Assembly: GCA_026770615.1 (NCBI GenBank)
Contig: MU631933.1
Location: 48,751-65,825 of the forward strand
Direction: 5' to 3'
Source: Pavlovales sp. CCMP2436
Taxonomy: Eukaryota; Haptophyta; Pavlovophyceae; Pavlovales
Length of the DNA stretch: 17,075 nt
Each line of letters starts with the position of its first letter. Within the stretch, counting starts at the first letter, position 1. Under the pieces are notes generated by a model that was given only the letters and a program-made list of their open reading frames with translations, did not search any database and was not told where the DNA came from. The position numbers and the translations under genes were made by a program. Below are positions 1-7,265 of the stretch, piece after piece.

Positions 1-114
1 CCATTATGAGTATCATGATGATTACTCTCATTCTCATAATAATCATTATTGTCATGACAATCATAATAATCATCATCATTGTTATTAGAACGACAAAGAA
101 AGCAATTCCAATAC
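1..114 (-). other. AT-rich low-complexity sequence, probable intron of the SEN1-like gene
   Basis: The stretch is made of ATT/ATC/ATG-like triplet runs and is far poorer in GC than the exon beside it. On the minus strand the exon ends in CAG followed by GTATTG, a plausible 5' splice site with its G at about 114. The reading frame happens to stay open to the edge, but it would encode an Ile/Met/Thr-only run, which looks like intron and not protein. The acceptor lies outside the window. Confidence 0.5.
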
Positions 115-970
115 CTGACGAGCGGTGCACGAGGCCTAGGCAGTGGAAGCGCTGCCTGTGGATGACTGTGCGCTCGGGGATCACGGGGCGCCGACCGGAG
201 GGGGTGTCGACGTAGGGATCGGCGGCGGCAGCATGCGCGTCCACCTCGCCGGTGCGGTCACTAGCAGCGCCGGCGTTAGCACCGGTGCCACCAGGGCTCC
301 CTGCCGCCTCCTCCCCACCCTCTGCCGCGGGCGGCTCCTCCCCACCTCCCTCCTTGCCCCCCTGCTCGCCCTCCTTGCTCTCGCCCTCGGCCCCGCCCTC
401 ACCTGCAGCCCCCTTGGCCGGGGTGAGCGAGTCGTTAAGGGGCTCGTGTGAGATGAAGACGAGGTCGCCATCGTAGAAGTCCCTCCCCTCGCTCTCCAGT
501 TTAAAATCCGTCGCGGCGGATGGCGCGATGGTGGGGCCAAGCCCATTCGGCGGCTTTAGCAGCGACGGCGCGCCGCCGGCCTCCTTCGCGCCCGCAGCGT
601 CCCCGGCGAGTGCGGTCGCTGCGCAGTCGGCTGCCTCGGCAGCAGCCTCGGCGGCAGCGGCCTGGGCGTCGGCCGAGTCGGCTGGCCGCTCGAAGTGTGC
701 GTGGAAGAAGGCGTTACGCTTCTCGACCGTGAGGAGCCGCAGCCTGTGCGTGCGGTTCCGATCCTCCTGCCGCGCACGCTCGAGCTGCGCGCGCGCCTCC
801 TCGAGCAGCAGTGGCTCGAACGCGTCCAGATACGCGTCGACGTTGGGATAGGTGGTGGCCACCTTCCCGAGCTTGTAGAGCTGCGAGCCCTCGATCAGGT
901 CGTAAAGGTCCCATGTGAGCACCTGTTGGTACAGCTCGTCGAAGCCAACCTCGTAGCCGTGCCGCGCCAT
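115..970 (-). CDS. SEN1/MAGATAMA3-like SF1 RNA/DNA helicase, N-terminal exon (partial)
   Basis: This is a long minus-strand frame, about 285 codons from ATG at 970, open to the left edge. The first ~63 residues match the N-terminal region of the SEN1/senataxin family as seen in plant MAGATAMA3: a short helix with VLTWDLYDLI (residues 17-26), then the signature TTYPNVDAYLDAFEPLLLEE (40-59). A coiled, charged stretch follows (60-85), then an Ala/Glu/Gly-rich linker. A second family-like block around DLVFISHEPL (169-178) leads into a Gly/Glu-rich linker. Known members act in nuclear transcription termination and R-loop or tRNA processing. The SF1 helicase core itself lies outside the window, so activity cannot be judged. 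A GT donor near 114 would end the exon in phase 1. It diverges from the Sel1/MYND gene across ~580 bp. Family assignment rests on recalled motif similarity. Confidence 0.75.
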
Positions 971-1550
971 CTTCGGGTACGAGGCAGTAGTGCGAGGGCT
1001 TGGCCCGGCGACTAGGAAGCGGACACGAGAGGTTGGAGCCACACGACACGCGCGCGGACCGCGCGCCTTGCTGTTGAGTTTAAAACTACAACGGAATGGT
1101 TTGTGAACCCCACACCCGATAAAGACCCGGAACGCAAGAGGAAACAATATTGGATTTGGAAATCTACGGGAATGATGATGAGCGATGGCACGCTTGGGTA
1201 AGAAATGGGAATTATGAAGGCATTAGCCACCTTGGCCCTATTTTTCGCTTCATTGTGTGACTAACCCCCTTTAGAAACCGGCGCCTCGCCATCATCTCTC
1301 ACCCCTTCCTGCTTAGTCGCCCCCCGCGCCTCTCGGGAGCCTCCACTCGTAATCCGGGACCCCTCGCCTATTCCCGCTCGCCTAATCCCGCCAAACAGGC
1401 CCCTTGAAAGTCGCGCTAATTATGGCACATTTTTTTAAAAAAATGGGCTCCGTCCGCCAAACTTCTGCCTCTCTACCGCCGACGTGACGTGGTGTAACTG
1501 CTGCGCGCCTCGTCTCTTGTGCAGCTCGGGCCGAGTGCCTCCGTGCTGCG
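971..1550. promoter_or_regulatory. Divergent intergenic region between the SEN1-like and Sel1/MYND genes
   Basis: No convincing coding frame is present. The ~580 bp separate two genes transcribed outward, so promoters for both should lie here. Visible features are a T7A7 tract at about 1432-1445 and a GACGTGACGTGG stretch near 1480, 60-70 bp ahead of the Sel1 start. No clear TATA box can be assigned. The promoter role is inferred from gene orientation only. Confidence 0.35.
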
Positions 1551-2852
1551 ATGGCAGACGTGACCGTGTATGAGCTCCGCCGAAAGGCCGACCTGGGCCA
1601 CCTGGACGCGCAGTTCTCCCTCGGGCTTGCCTATCTCGATGGCACGGGCGTGCCTCAGGACGATCGCGAGGCTGCTCGCCTCTTCCGCCGTGCGGCCAAC
1701 AAGGGGCACGCGGGCGCGCAGAATGCTCTTGGGTGTTGCTATAGACTTGGCAGGGGCATGCCTCAAGACGAGGACGAGGCAGCTCGCCTCTACCACCGCG
1801 CGGCCGAGCAAGGGCACCCGGCTGGGCAGCTCCGTTACGGCCAGAGCTTCGACCGAGGAATGGGCGTGCTGCCGGACGATCGCGAGGCTGCTCGCTTCTA
1901 CGGCCTAGCAGCCGAGCAGGGCAACGCGGACGCGCAATTCAACCGCGCGGTACTGTGTAGCTCGGGCAGGGGCGTGCAGCAGGACGATCACGAAGCTGTT
2001 CGCCTCTACCGCCTTGCTGCCGAGCAGGGCAACGCTCAAGCGCAGTTCAATTTGGCGGTGCGCATCACACACGGAAAGGGCATTCCACAGGACAATCGCG
2101 AGGCTGCTCGCTATTACCGCCTCGCAGCCGAGCAGGGGCAAAAGATGGGGCAGTTCAAATACCGTCTGTGCCTCGACCAAGGAAAAGGCGTACAGCAGGA
2201 CTATCGCGAGGCTGCTCGCTTCTACGGCCTGGTAGCCGATCAGGGGCTTGTTGAAGCCATGTATAACCGCGTGGTACTGTACGGCTCGGGTAGGGGCGTG
2301 CCGCAGGACGACGCCGAAGCTGCTCGCCTCTACCGCCTCGCAGCCGATCAGGGCGACGCCGATGCGCAGCATCAGCTCGCGGTTTACCGTGAACTTGGCA
2401 GGGGTATGCCGCGGGACATTGGCGAGGCTGATCGTTATTTCCGCCTCGCAGCCGAACAGGGCCACGCCATGTCCCAATTCCACCTGGGTAGGCTCTTCCT
2501 AGGGGCGGCGGCTACGGGAAGGGTGCTGCCTGCCGCGCCGGGAGAGGCCGCTCGATTCCTCGCGCAGGCGGCGCAGCAGACGGGAAACGAGCGGTGCCGT
2601 CTCAGTGCGCTCGCTGTGCTCAGCGATTACGCGCACGAACCCGACGTCGTCAAGGCATGCTGCATCGGCTGCGGCAAGACGCGGAAGCTCAAATCATGCT
2701 CCAAGTGCCTCACCGCCAAGTTCTGTGGCGCCGAGTGCGTCCAGCGCATGTGGCCCGTGCACAAGCAGAGCTGCAAGACCTTCGCCTCAGCATATGAGAA
2801 GGCCGCGGCGGCCGTGGACAAGCACGGCGCTGTACCAGCCGATGCCGCGTAG
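1551..2852 (+). CDS. Sel1-repeat (TPR-like) protein with C-terminal MYND zinc finger
   Basis: This is an intact single-exon frame of 433 residues. From residue ~10 it holds eight regular 36-residue Sel1-like repeats of the type G-x-A-x-A-Q-x-L-x-x-x-Y-x-x-G-x-G-V-x-Q-D-x-x-E-A-x-R-x-Y-x-x-A-A-x-Q, plus a degenerate ninth to ~330. Sel1 repeats form an alpha-solenoid that scaffolds protein contacts. Residues 371-408 form a MYND finger with ligands C371, C374, C383, C386, C392, C396, H404 and C408, all present; MYND fingers bind short proline-rich peptides. The most likely role is an adaptor. No signal peptide or membrane segment is visible, so it is probably cytosolic or nuclear. The ATG at 1551 has G at -3 and +4. 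It ends in TAG, so TAG is read as a stop here. The combination occurs in large families in many algae; the specific partner is unknown. Confidence 0.9.
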   Translation: MADVTVYELRRKADLGHLDAQFSLGLAYLDGTGVPQDDREAARLFRRAANKGHAGAQNALGCCYRLGRGMPQDEDEAARLYHRAAEQGHPAGQLRYGQSFDRGMGVLPDDREAARFYGLAAEQGNADAQFNRAVLCSSGRGVQQDDHEAVRLYRLAAEQGNAQAQFNLAVRITHGKGIPQDNREAARYYRLAAEQGQKMGQFKYRLCLDQGKGVQQDYREAARFYGLVADQGLVEAMYNRVVLYGSGRGVPQDDAEAARLYRLAADQGDADAQHQLAVYRELGRGMPRDIGEADRYFRLAAEQGHAMSQFHLGRLFLGAAATGRVLPAAPGEAARFLAQAAQQTGNERCRLSALAVLSDYAHEPDVVKACCIGCGKTRKLKSCSKCLTAKFCGAECVQRMWPVHKQSCKTFASAYEKAAAAVDKHGAVPADAA

Positions 2853-3503
2853 CCCGCCTGCCCGCCTCAGCCGGGCGTCTCCCGTCCGCCAAAGCAGACC
2901 TATCGTGGAAATGGCTGAGCAACGTATTAGATTATTCACAAAATTATGCAATTTCGTATTAGATATTAGCAGACTAAGACACACAGTAAATAATCAAATA
3001 TTATTACCTAACTTACGAAGTAAGTAAGTTACTGCCGCCGCGAAGACATAGAAGCCGAACCCCGCGAGGCATGCGCAGCATCATTTGCACCATCGTCCAA
3101 GGTGCCCAACGAAGCCGGCCGCCAAGGCAAGCGCAACACATGCGCCATTCTCGCCGAAGCCACTGAAACCGAACGCTCAGGTTAAGGATCCCAGGCGCAG
3201 TGCTGTCACCATTATTTGACAGCGCTCGACCCGATTCAGCTACCCATCTTGTTTTTTGCAACTACGGGAAGTGCTTCTGCATCGCTACTTCGCCCAAACT
3301 CAAAGACTTACACTGTCGTCATGCGGCGCACTGATGCCATGGGTGTACCCGACTTTTAGCAGTAGCGCCCGGGCGTGCCCCGCTTCTTTTAATTATAGTT
3401 CTTTTAACGTCTTTCTTCCGACTTGAGCTAGGCGAAGAAAAAATTTAGGCCTTTTTCAAGCTTTTTTGGTCTTTTTTCCAAATTTTGGGCTTAAATCAAG
3501 TTT
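2853..3503. other. Intergenic region, AT-rich, with a small hairpin and a helicase relic
   Basis: The 3' flank of the Sel1 gene is AT-rich (2930-3010). An 8-bp inverted repeat (TAACTTAC at 3009-3016 and GTAAGTTA at 3024-3031) could form a small hairpin. 3030-3260 is GC-richer and reads on the plus strand in one frame interrupted by TAA at about 3183; part of it resembles the helicase upstream region and is listed separately. 3400-3500 holds T-rich runs just before the next gene. Confidence 0.5.
3141..3192 (+). pseudogene. Short relic related to the 5' part of the viral-type helicase frame
   Basis: The plus strand here matches the minus strand at about 8576-8627, just upstream of the helicase domain, at roughly 82% over 51 bp by eye. 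The translations share the pattern CAI-x-AEATE-x-x-RSG-x-GS. A leucine codon (TTA) in the helicase copy aligns with TAA here, so this copy is broken. Similarity fades on both sides. It could be a decayed second copy of the viral gene or a short shared repeat; the conserved translation favours the first. Confidence 0.45.
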
Positions 3504-4370
3504 ATGCATGCAAAAAGCACGCGCCCAGGCGTAAGCTCAAGCACGATGAGTGGACACGGTGGCTCGCGCGATGGCTCAGGCCGGAAGCGCAAGCCGGAAG
3601 CGCACGTCGTCTCCAAGTCGAACCCCTGGACCATCGCAGGTGGTTCGACCAGCGCTCTCCATGACAACGTTGGAGCGATCAGCGCGGGTGGCAGCGCCGA
3701 GCGCACGGCCGGCGGCGCAGGCGAGGGAGCGGGCGACAGCTCCGAGCGCACCGCCAGTTGCGCAGACGAGGGAGCGGGTGGCAGCGCGCTCATCGAGCGT
3801 GAGCCCGCGGCCGGCGGCGCAGGCGAAGGAGCGGGTGGCAGCGCCAAGCGCGCGGCCGGCGAAGCGGGCGGCAGCGCGTTCGAGGACTGGCGGTCGCTCA
3901 AAGGATCGGCGCTGCAGGCGATCGCCGAGCAGAGTCAGCAGTTGAGGATTGTTATCGAGGAGGCTGGAGCAGAGCAGCGCCGCCTCTTTGTGCTATTCAC
4001 GCAGCCAGAGCGTGTGGCCGGCAGCAACATTCCCAACCAATTTCTCGAGCTGATGGACTACATGATTATTTACCGATACAACCGTAAGCGCAGAGCGACT
4101 GTATCGCGACTACCTGCGCCGCAGCGCTGACTCCCTTTGCCTGCCTCTCCCTTGTACGCAGAGTCGGATACGGAGCGCGCTGGGCGCAACATGACGCTCT
4201 CGAAAACTCTGATGCGCTCGTCGCTCGCCGACAAGACCTTTGCGATGCTCGTCTGGGCCTCCTTTAACTCGCCGCTTGCCCATCAGCTCGACATGTCGCT
4301 GTTTGTCAGGGAGTGGAAGCTGAATGGCCACAAGGGCGCGCTGCCCATCCCCGTCAAGGGGGTGGGATAG
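3504..4370 (+). CDS. Two-exon hypothetical protein with Gly/Ala/Glu-rich repeats
   Basis: Not recognised. Exon 1 (3504-4083) has a Ser/Gly/Arg/Lys-rich head with KRKPE, possibly a nuclear signal. Then come four to five imperfect copies of an 11-14 residue unit around GGAGEGAGGSA (about residues 62-120). A compact segment follows from EDWRSLKGSALQAIAEQSQQ (residues ~126-145) that reads like a real helical domain. Removing the intron at 4084-4161 joins it in frame to exon 2 (4162-4370), which continues with mixed hydrophobic and charged sequence and ends in VKGVG and TAG, giving about 262 residues. The ATG at 3504 has T at -3; the in-frame ATG at 3546 has A at -3 and is the better start (about 248 residues). 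A T-rich tract (3430-3490) precedes it. The last bases belong to a motif repeated elsewhere in the window. Function unknown. Confidence 0.6.
4084..4161 (+). other. Spliceosomal intron in the 3504-4370 gene (78 nt)
   Basis: Donor GTAAGC at 4084, a branch-like GCTGACT near 4126, a pyrimidine tract (CTCCCTTTGCCTGCCTCTCCC) and acceptor CGCAG ending at 4161. It is 78 nt, a multiple of three, but carries an in-frame stop at 4128. Removing it joins phase 1 exon ends and keeps the downstream frame open for 69 codons. All expected intron parts are visible. Confidence 0.65.
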
Positions 4371-4380
4371 AATGGGCCAG
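4350..4380 (+). repeat. Copy 1 of a GGGGTGGGATAGAMTGGGCC motif
   Basis: CCGTCAAGGGGGTGGGATAG followed by AATGGGCCAGC spans the stop codon of the preceding gene. Nearly the same string occurs twice in tandem at 6898-6953. It may be a fragment of a shared element end, or the relic of a common 3' terminus. Confidence 0.5.
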
Positions 4381-5960
4381 CAAATAAGTCGCGCATATTT
4401 GTGGTTTTGCCCCCCTGGAAAAATCTCAACATATGCGAGCCAGGCTAGCGAGGAAGTAATGTTTGGGATGCGCGAAGGTGGACCGCGCTCGCAGACGGTG
4501 CTGCATTTTCAGAAGACGCGAGGAAGAGCAGTGGAGGTCGGTCAGCGCGCCAGTCGAGAGTCGTCAGTCGTCGATCGTCGTGTGTCTAAACTGATCAGCG
4601 GTGGGGACGGTATCCGTGTGCTCGGGGTGGATCCCTGGATCTGAGTGTTTTTCAACACTTAAATCCAGTGAAATCCTCCCGGGAACGGACGTTTAACTAG
4701 AAACTTACACACTCAGGAGTGGGAAGACGCCGAGCGGCGTGTGCTCGCCCGCCTAAGGAGCGTGCGCAAGGCCACATTCTTAGGCATCCAGGATGTCTGA
4801 ACTTAACGACCAGGCTTACTTGTGCCGTAACTACGAATAATGAAACAAAATTAAGTTCGCATACTGCTGACTAGTATGGACTACAGAGCATCAAATGTTG
4901 ATTGAATATATATACAAAAATTTAAAAATCCGTAATCAAGATTCGCGGAGCGCGCTACGCGCGCCTCATAGCCCCACCGCAGCGCAGTCGGTCTACGGCC
5001 GACTACCAGCAGAATTAAGTTTTCAAGACTATAATGGTGACCAAAAAAGCCGTATACAGCTAGTGGGGTGCACCCTTGCTGAATGAGGGCTGCGTCGCTG
5101 TGTGGCTATCCGTCGAGACACCGCAGAGAAACCGTTCTTCAAGCAAACTCGACCGCCAATCGCCTGACCAGAGCTCTATCGGCCCGCATCAGTATCGGGC
5201 TATGGCTCAGGTCACCCCCTGTCAGAGGACGACCATCCTGAGCGCTTCGCCGAAGACAACAACAAAATGTGGCCAGTAAAATTTTAAATCTATGTATCTG
5301 CATTAGATTCGTATCTAACATTTATAAAAATGGACGCCCAATAACTAACTTGCTTCTTAAAAGTATATACCAAAAATTCAAAATGATATATACTGTATCC
5401 AAAATTTCTCACCAATACCTTACATATACTGATAAATACTGTATCCACCAATCACCCCTTTTAAAAAGATCACTTTGTTAGTTACTGATTTACTACCCCA
5501 TGTATTCAAATTCACATTTTCTGATAAATGTAGAGAATAGAGCTCTCCGAGACGATTCCAGCAAGCCTAGAGCGAGTTCTGTCTTCAATTATGGGGGCGC
5601 ACAGTGCTCAGGATGGTTGTTCCCCACTTGCGGACTGACCGGGGGTGACCGAAGCCATAGTCATCGCCGCAAGGTGTTGCTGAGGCTCAGCAGAGCGACG
5701 TTCAGACACTGACACCCGAGGCCTCCTGAACGCACAAAGTGCGCATCAGGCGGTAGCAGAGGCATCATAACATAACATCATGTATTGTATTGTAACGTAA
5801 CAAATGACTTTTTTAAAGTATCAAATTATGTCAATTAACTACCTGAATAATTAATTCAATCTAATACGTAGTAAACAGAGGATTATCGCGCTTAGTTAGT
5901 CGTAACTAAAAGAAGTTACTTGTATAATTATAAGTCAACAAGTTTCGTTATTTATATTAA
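4371..5960. other. Gene-poor AT-rich spacer with hairpins and a diverged inverted repeat
   Basis: No frame here is convincing; a 106-codon frame at 4324-4644 overlaps the previous gene and has no recognisable features. An imperfect 14-bp hairpin lies at 4635-4648 and 4655-4668 (12 of 14 paired, 6-nt loop). Short GC hairpins are at about 4728 and 4988. Two related ~50-bp segments lie in opposite orientation at 5201-5245 and 5604-5660, both containing GCTCAGGATGGT and GGGGGTGACC then GCCATAG. 5270-5510 and 5760-5950 are very AT-rich. Confidence 0.5.
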
Positions 5961-6026
5961 CGGACGTCGACGAAGTCAGTGAGTGAACACCACCTGTTGA
6001 ACCATGCTGAGCCGCTAATATATATT
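5961..6026 (-). repeat. (TA)n-linked repeat family, copy 1 (inverted)
   Basis: The minus strand carries the family core GCGGCTCAGCATGGTTCAAC, then AGGTG, TTCACTCACTGAC and GTCGACGT. It faces copy 2 (6117-6270) in opposite orientation, so the two form inverted arms of about 65 bp around 6027-6116. Confidence 0.8.
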
Positions 6027-6080
6027 ACTGATAGGGATTCAAGCTGGCGTCTGACTGTTCTGAATGTTGTGCGTGCTGGT
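6027..6080 (+). repeat. 55-bp interspersed repeat, copy 1
   Basis: The core ATAGGGATTCAAGCTGGCGT, then CTGACTGTTCTGAATGTTGTG, is shared almost exactly with 7296-7352 and, inverted, with 16834-16890. This copy sits between the inverted arms of the (TA)n-linked repeat. Confidence 0.85.
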
Positions 6081-6116
6081 CATATATATATTTATATTAA
6101 TAACTTTACTATGTAT

Positions 6117-6270
6117 ACATATATATATATATATAGCGGCTCAGCATGGTTCAACAGGTGTTGTTCACTCACTGACTTGGTCGACGTAAGATATTAGTCC
6201 TGGCAGCAGGGATGGTGGTGGTAGAGGTGAGGTTGGTGGTGAACTCGTAGTAATTGCCACAGGTTCCCCT
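6117..6270 (+). repeat. (TA)n-linked repeat family, copy 2 (full length)
   Basis: A run of alternating TA leads into a ~130-bp unit starting GCGGCTCAGCATGG and ending in GCCACAGGTTCCC. It is nearly identical to 15401-15543. Read on the minus strand, one frame gives a proline-rich tail ending DVDQVSE then a stop in the related copies, so the unit could descend from a coding 3' end. Confidence 0.85.
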
Positions 6271-6277
6271 ATGTATA

Positions 6278-6370
6278 TATATATAGCGGCTCAGCATGGT
6301 TCAACAGGTGTTGTTCACTCACTGACGAGGTCGACGTCAGACGTTAGTCCTGGCAGCAGGGATGGTTTCC
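6278..6370 (+). repeat. (TA)n-linked repeat family, copy 3 (truncated)
   Basis: It has the same (TA)n leader and core and stops after GGCAGCAGGGATGG. The following TTTCCCTATGTA resembles the junction between copies 2 and 3, which suggests local tandem copying. Confidence 0.85.
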
Positions 6371-6415
6371 CTATGTACGCGATCCCCTAGCATCCTGTAT
6401 ATACTTTACATTATA

Positions 6416-6524
6416 AATAAATATATATATATATATAGCGGCTCAGTATGGTTCAACAGGTGTTGTTCATTCACTGACTTGGTCGACGTCAGACGTTAGT
6501 CCTGGCAGCAGGGATGGTGGTGGT
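6416..6524 (+). repeat. (TA)n-linked repeat family, copy 4 (truncated)
   Basis: AAATAAATATATA leads into GCGGCTCAGTATGGTTCAAC and continues to CAGGGATGGTGGTGGT. Two single-base changes separate it from copy 3 in the first 50 bp. Confidence 0.85.
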
Positions 6525-7265
6525 TATATTACTGCTGTGGATTTTTAAGCGCGTTCACAATTTTTACACTGCAACTTTTACAGAAAGGAGGGGCCCACAG
6601 ACCCGTCACTCCCACCATTCATCACGAATCCACAGCAGGCCCGTCGCGCAAGAACGTACCAAGCCTGGACAAGTCCGACATGCACAAAAAACAGGAAACA
6701 CCCACGCACAATGCGCTCATCATCCAAACGGACATTTATTGAAATCGGCCAGCCCACCACACTGTCACACCACTCAGGCGACAAGAAGCCCAACAGCAAA
6801 CGTGCGCCAGCAAGCCCAAATAGTTTCAAAACAAATACATGCGAGCCAGCAAGCCCACCAGAACCCGCACCCCAAAGTCCTGCGCCCGAGGCCCACCCCC
6901 GTAAAGGGGTGGGATAGACTGGGCCCGTAAAGGGGTAGGATCGACTGGGCCAGCGCAGCAGATAATCCTTTGCACGTGCGTGAATTTTAGAATTGACATT
7001 GCACTTTTTAAACTATACAACCAAGGGTCTTGCTACAAATTAACTTACTTAGAAAGGTGGGACACAGCCAGCCGCGTAGCTGGAGGGAGGTAGCTCACCG
7101 TACCTGATGCTGGCACGGTGAGTTCATTCCTCGGAGTGACATCGGTTATGAACCGGTAAGATGATGAAGGGTCTCGAGCGGAATAAATTATAAAGAACAT
7201 TGCACTTATCATATTTGAGTTGTAGCGATGTCAGTGTCGTCATTGTCAGTCCTGCTGGATTAGCG
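6525..7265. other. Spacer without a supported gene
   Basis: A 138-codon plus frame at 6514-6930 starts inside a repeat and is His/Gln/Pro-rich without recognisable structure, so it is not called. AGCAAGCCCA-type strings recur between 6780 and 6880. 7036-7180 is GC-rich with an 8-bp inverted repeat (CTCACCGT/ACGGTGAG, about 7094-7122). It does not fold as a tRNA by eye. GAATAAATTATAAAG near 7180 could be a polyadenylation signal, but no gene is attached to it. Confidence 0.4.
6898..6953 (+). repeat. Tandem copies 2 and 3 of the GGGGTGGGATAGAMTGGGCC motif
   Basis: Two ~27-bp units, CCCGTAAAGGGGTGGGATAG with ACTGGG and CCCGTAAAGGGGTAGGATCG with ACTGGGCCAGC, lie head to tail. The same motif covers the stop of the gene at 3504-4370. 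A reverse-complement half-site CCCCTTTACCGGG occurs at about 15371. Confidence 0.75.

Noticed and set aside
181..851. Several plus- and minus-strand frames at the left end
   Set aside because: They overlap the SEN1-like exon in other frames and are low-complexity by GC content.
1905..2483. 192-codon antisense frame over the Sel1 repeats
   Set aside because: It is a shadow kept open by the 36-residue periodicity of the sense gene, which has a complete MYND finger and intact repeats.
5139..5712. Frames of 60-70 codons on both strands sharing LTGGD-x-SHS
   Set aside because: They derive from two diverged inverted copies of a short repeat. The flanking residues do not align, so no gene is called.
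6514..6930. 138-codon frame beginning MVVVILLLWIF
   Set aside because: It starts inside a repeat copy, and the rest is His/Gln/Pro-rich with no domain. The apparent membrane helix comes from GGTGGTGGTTATATT repeat sequence.
7036..7180. GC-rich block with hairpin, possible structured RNA
   Set aside because: Only an 8-bp stem is visible by eye and no known RNA family pattern; kept as spacer.
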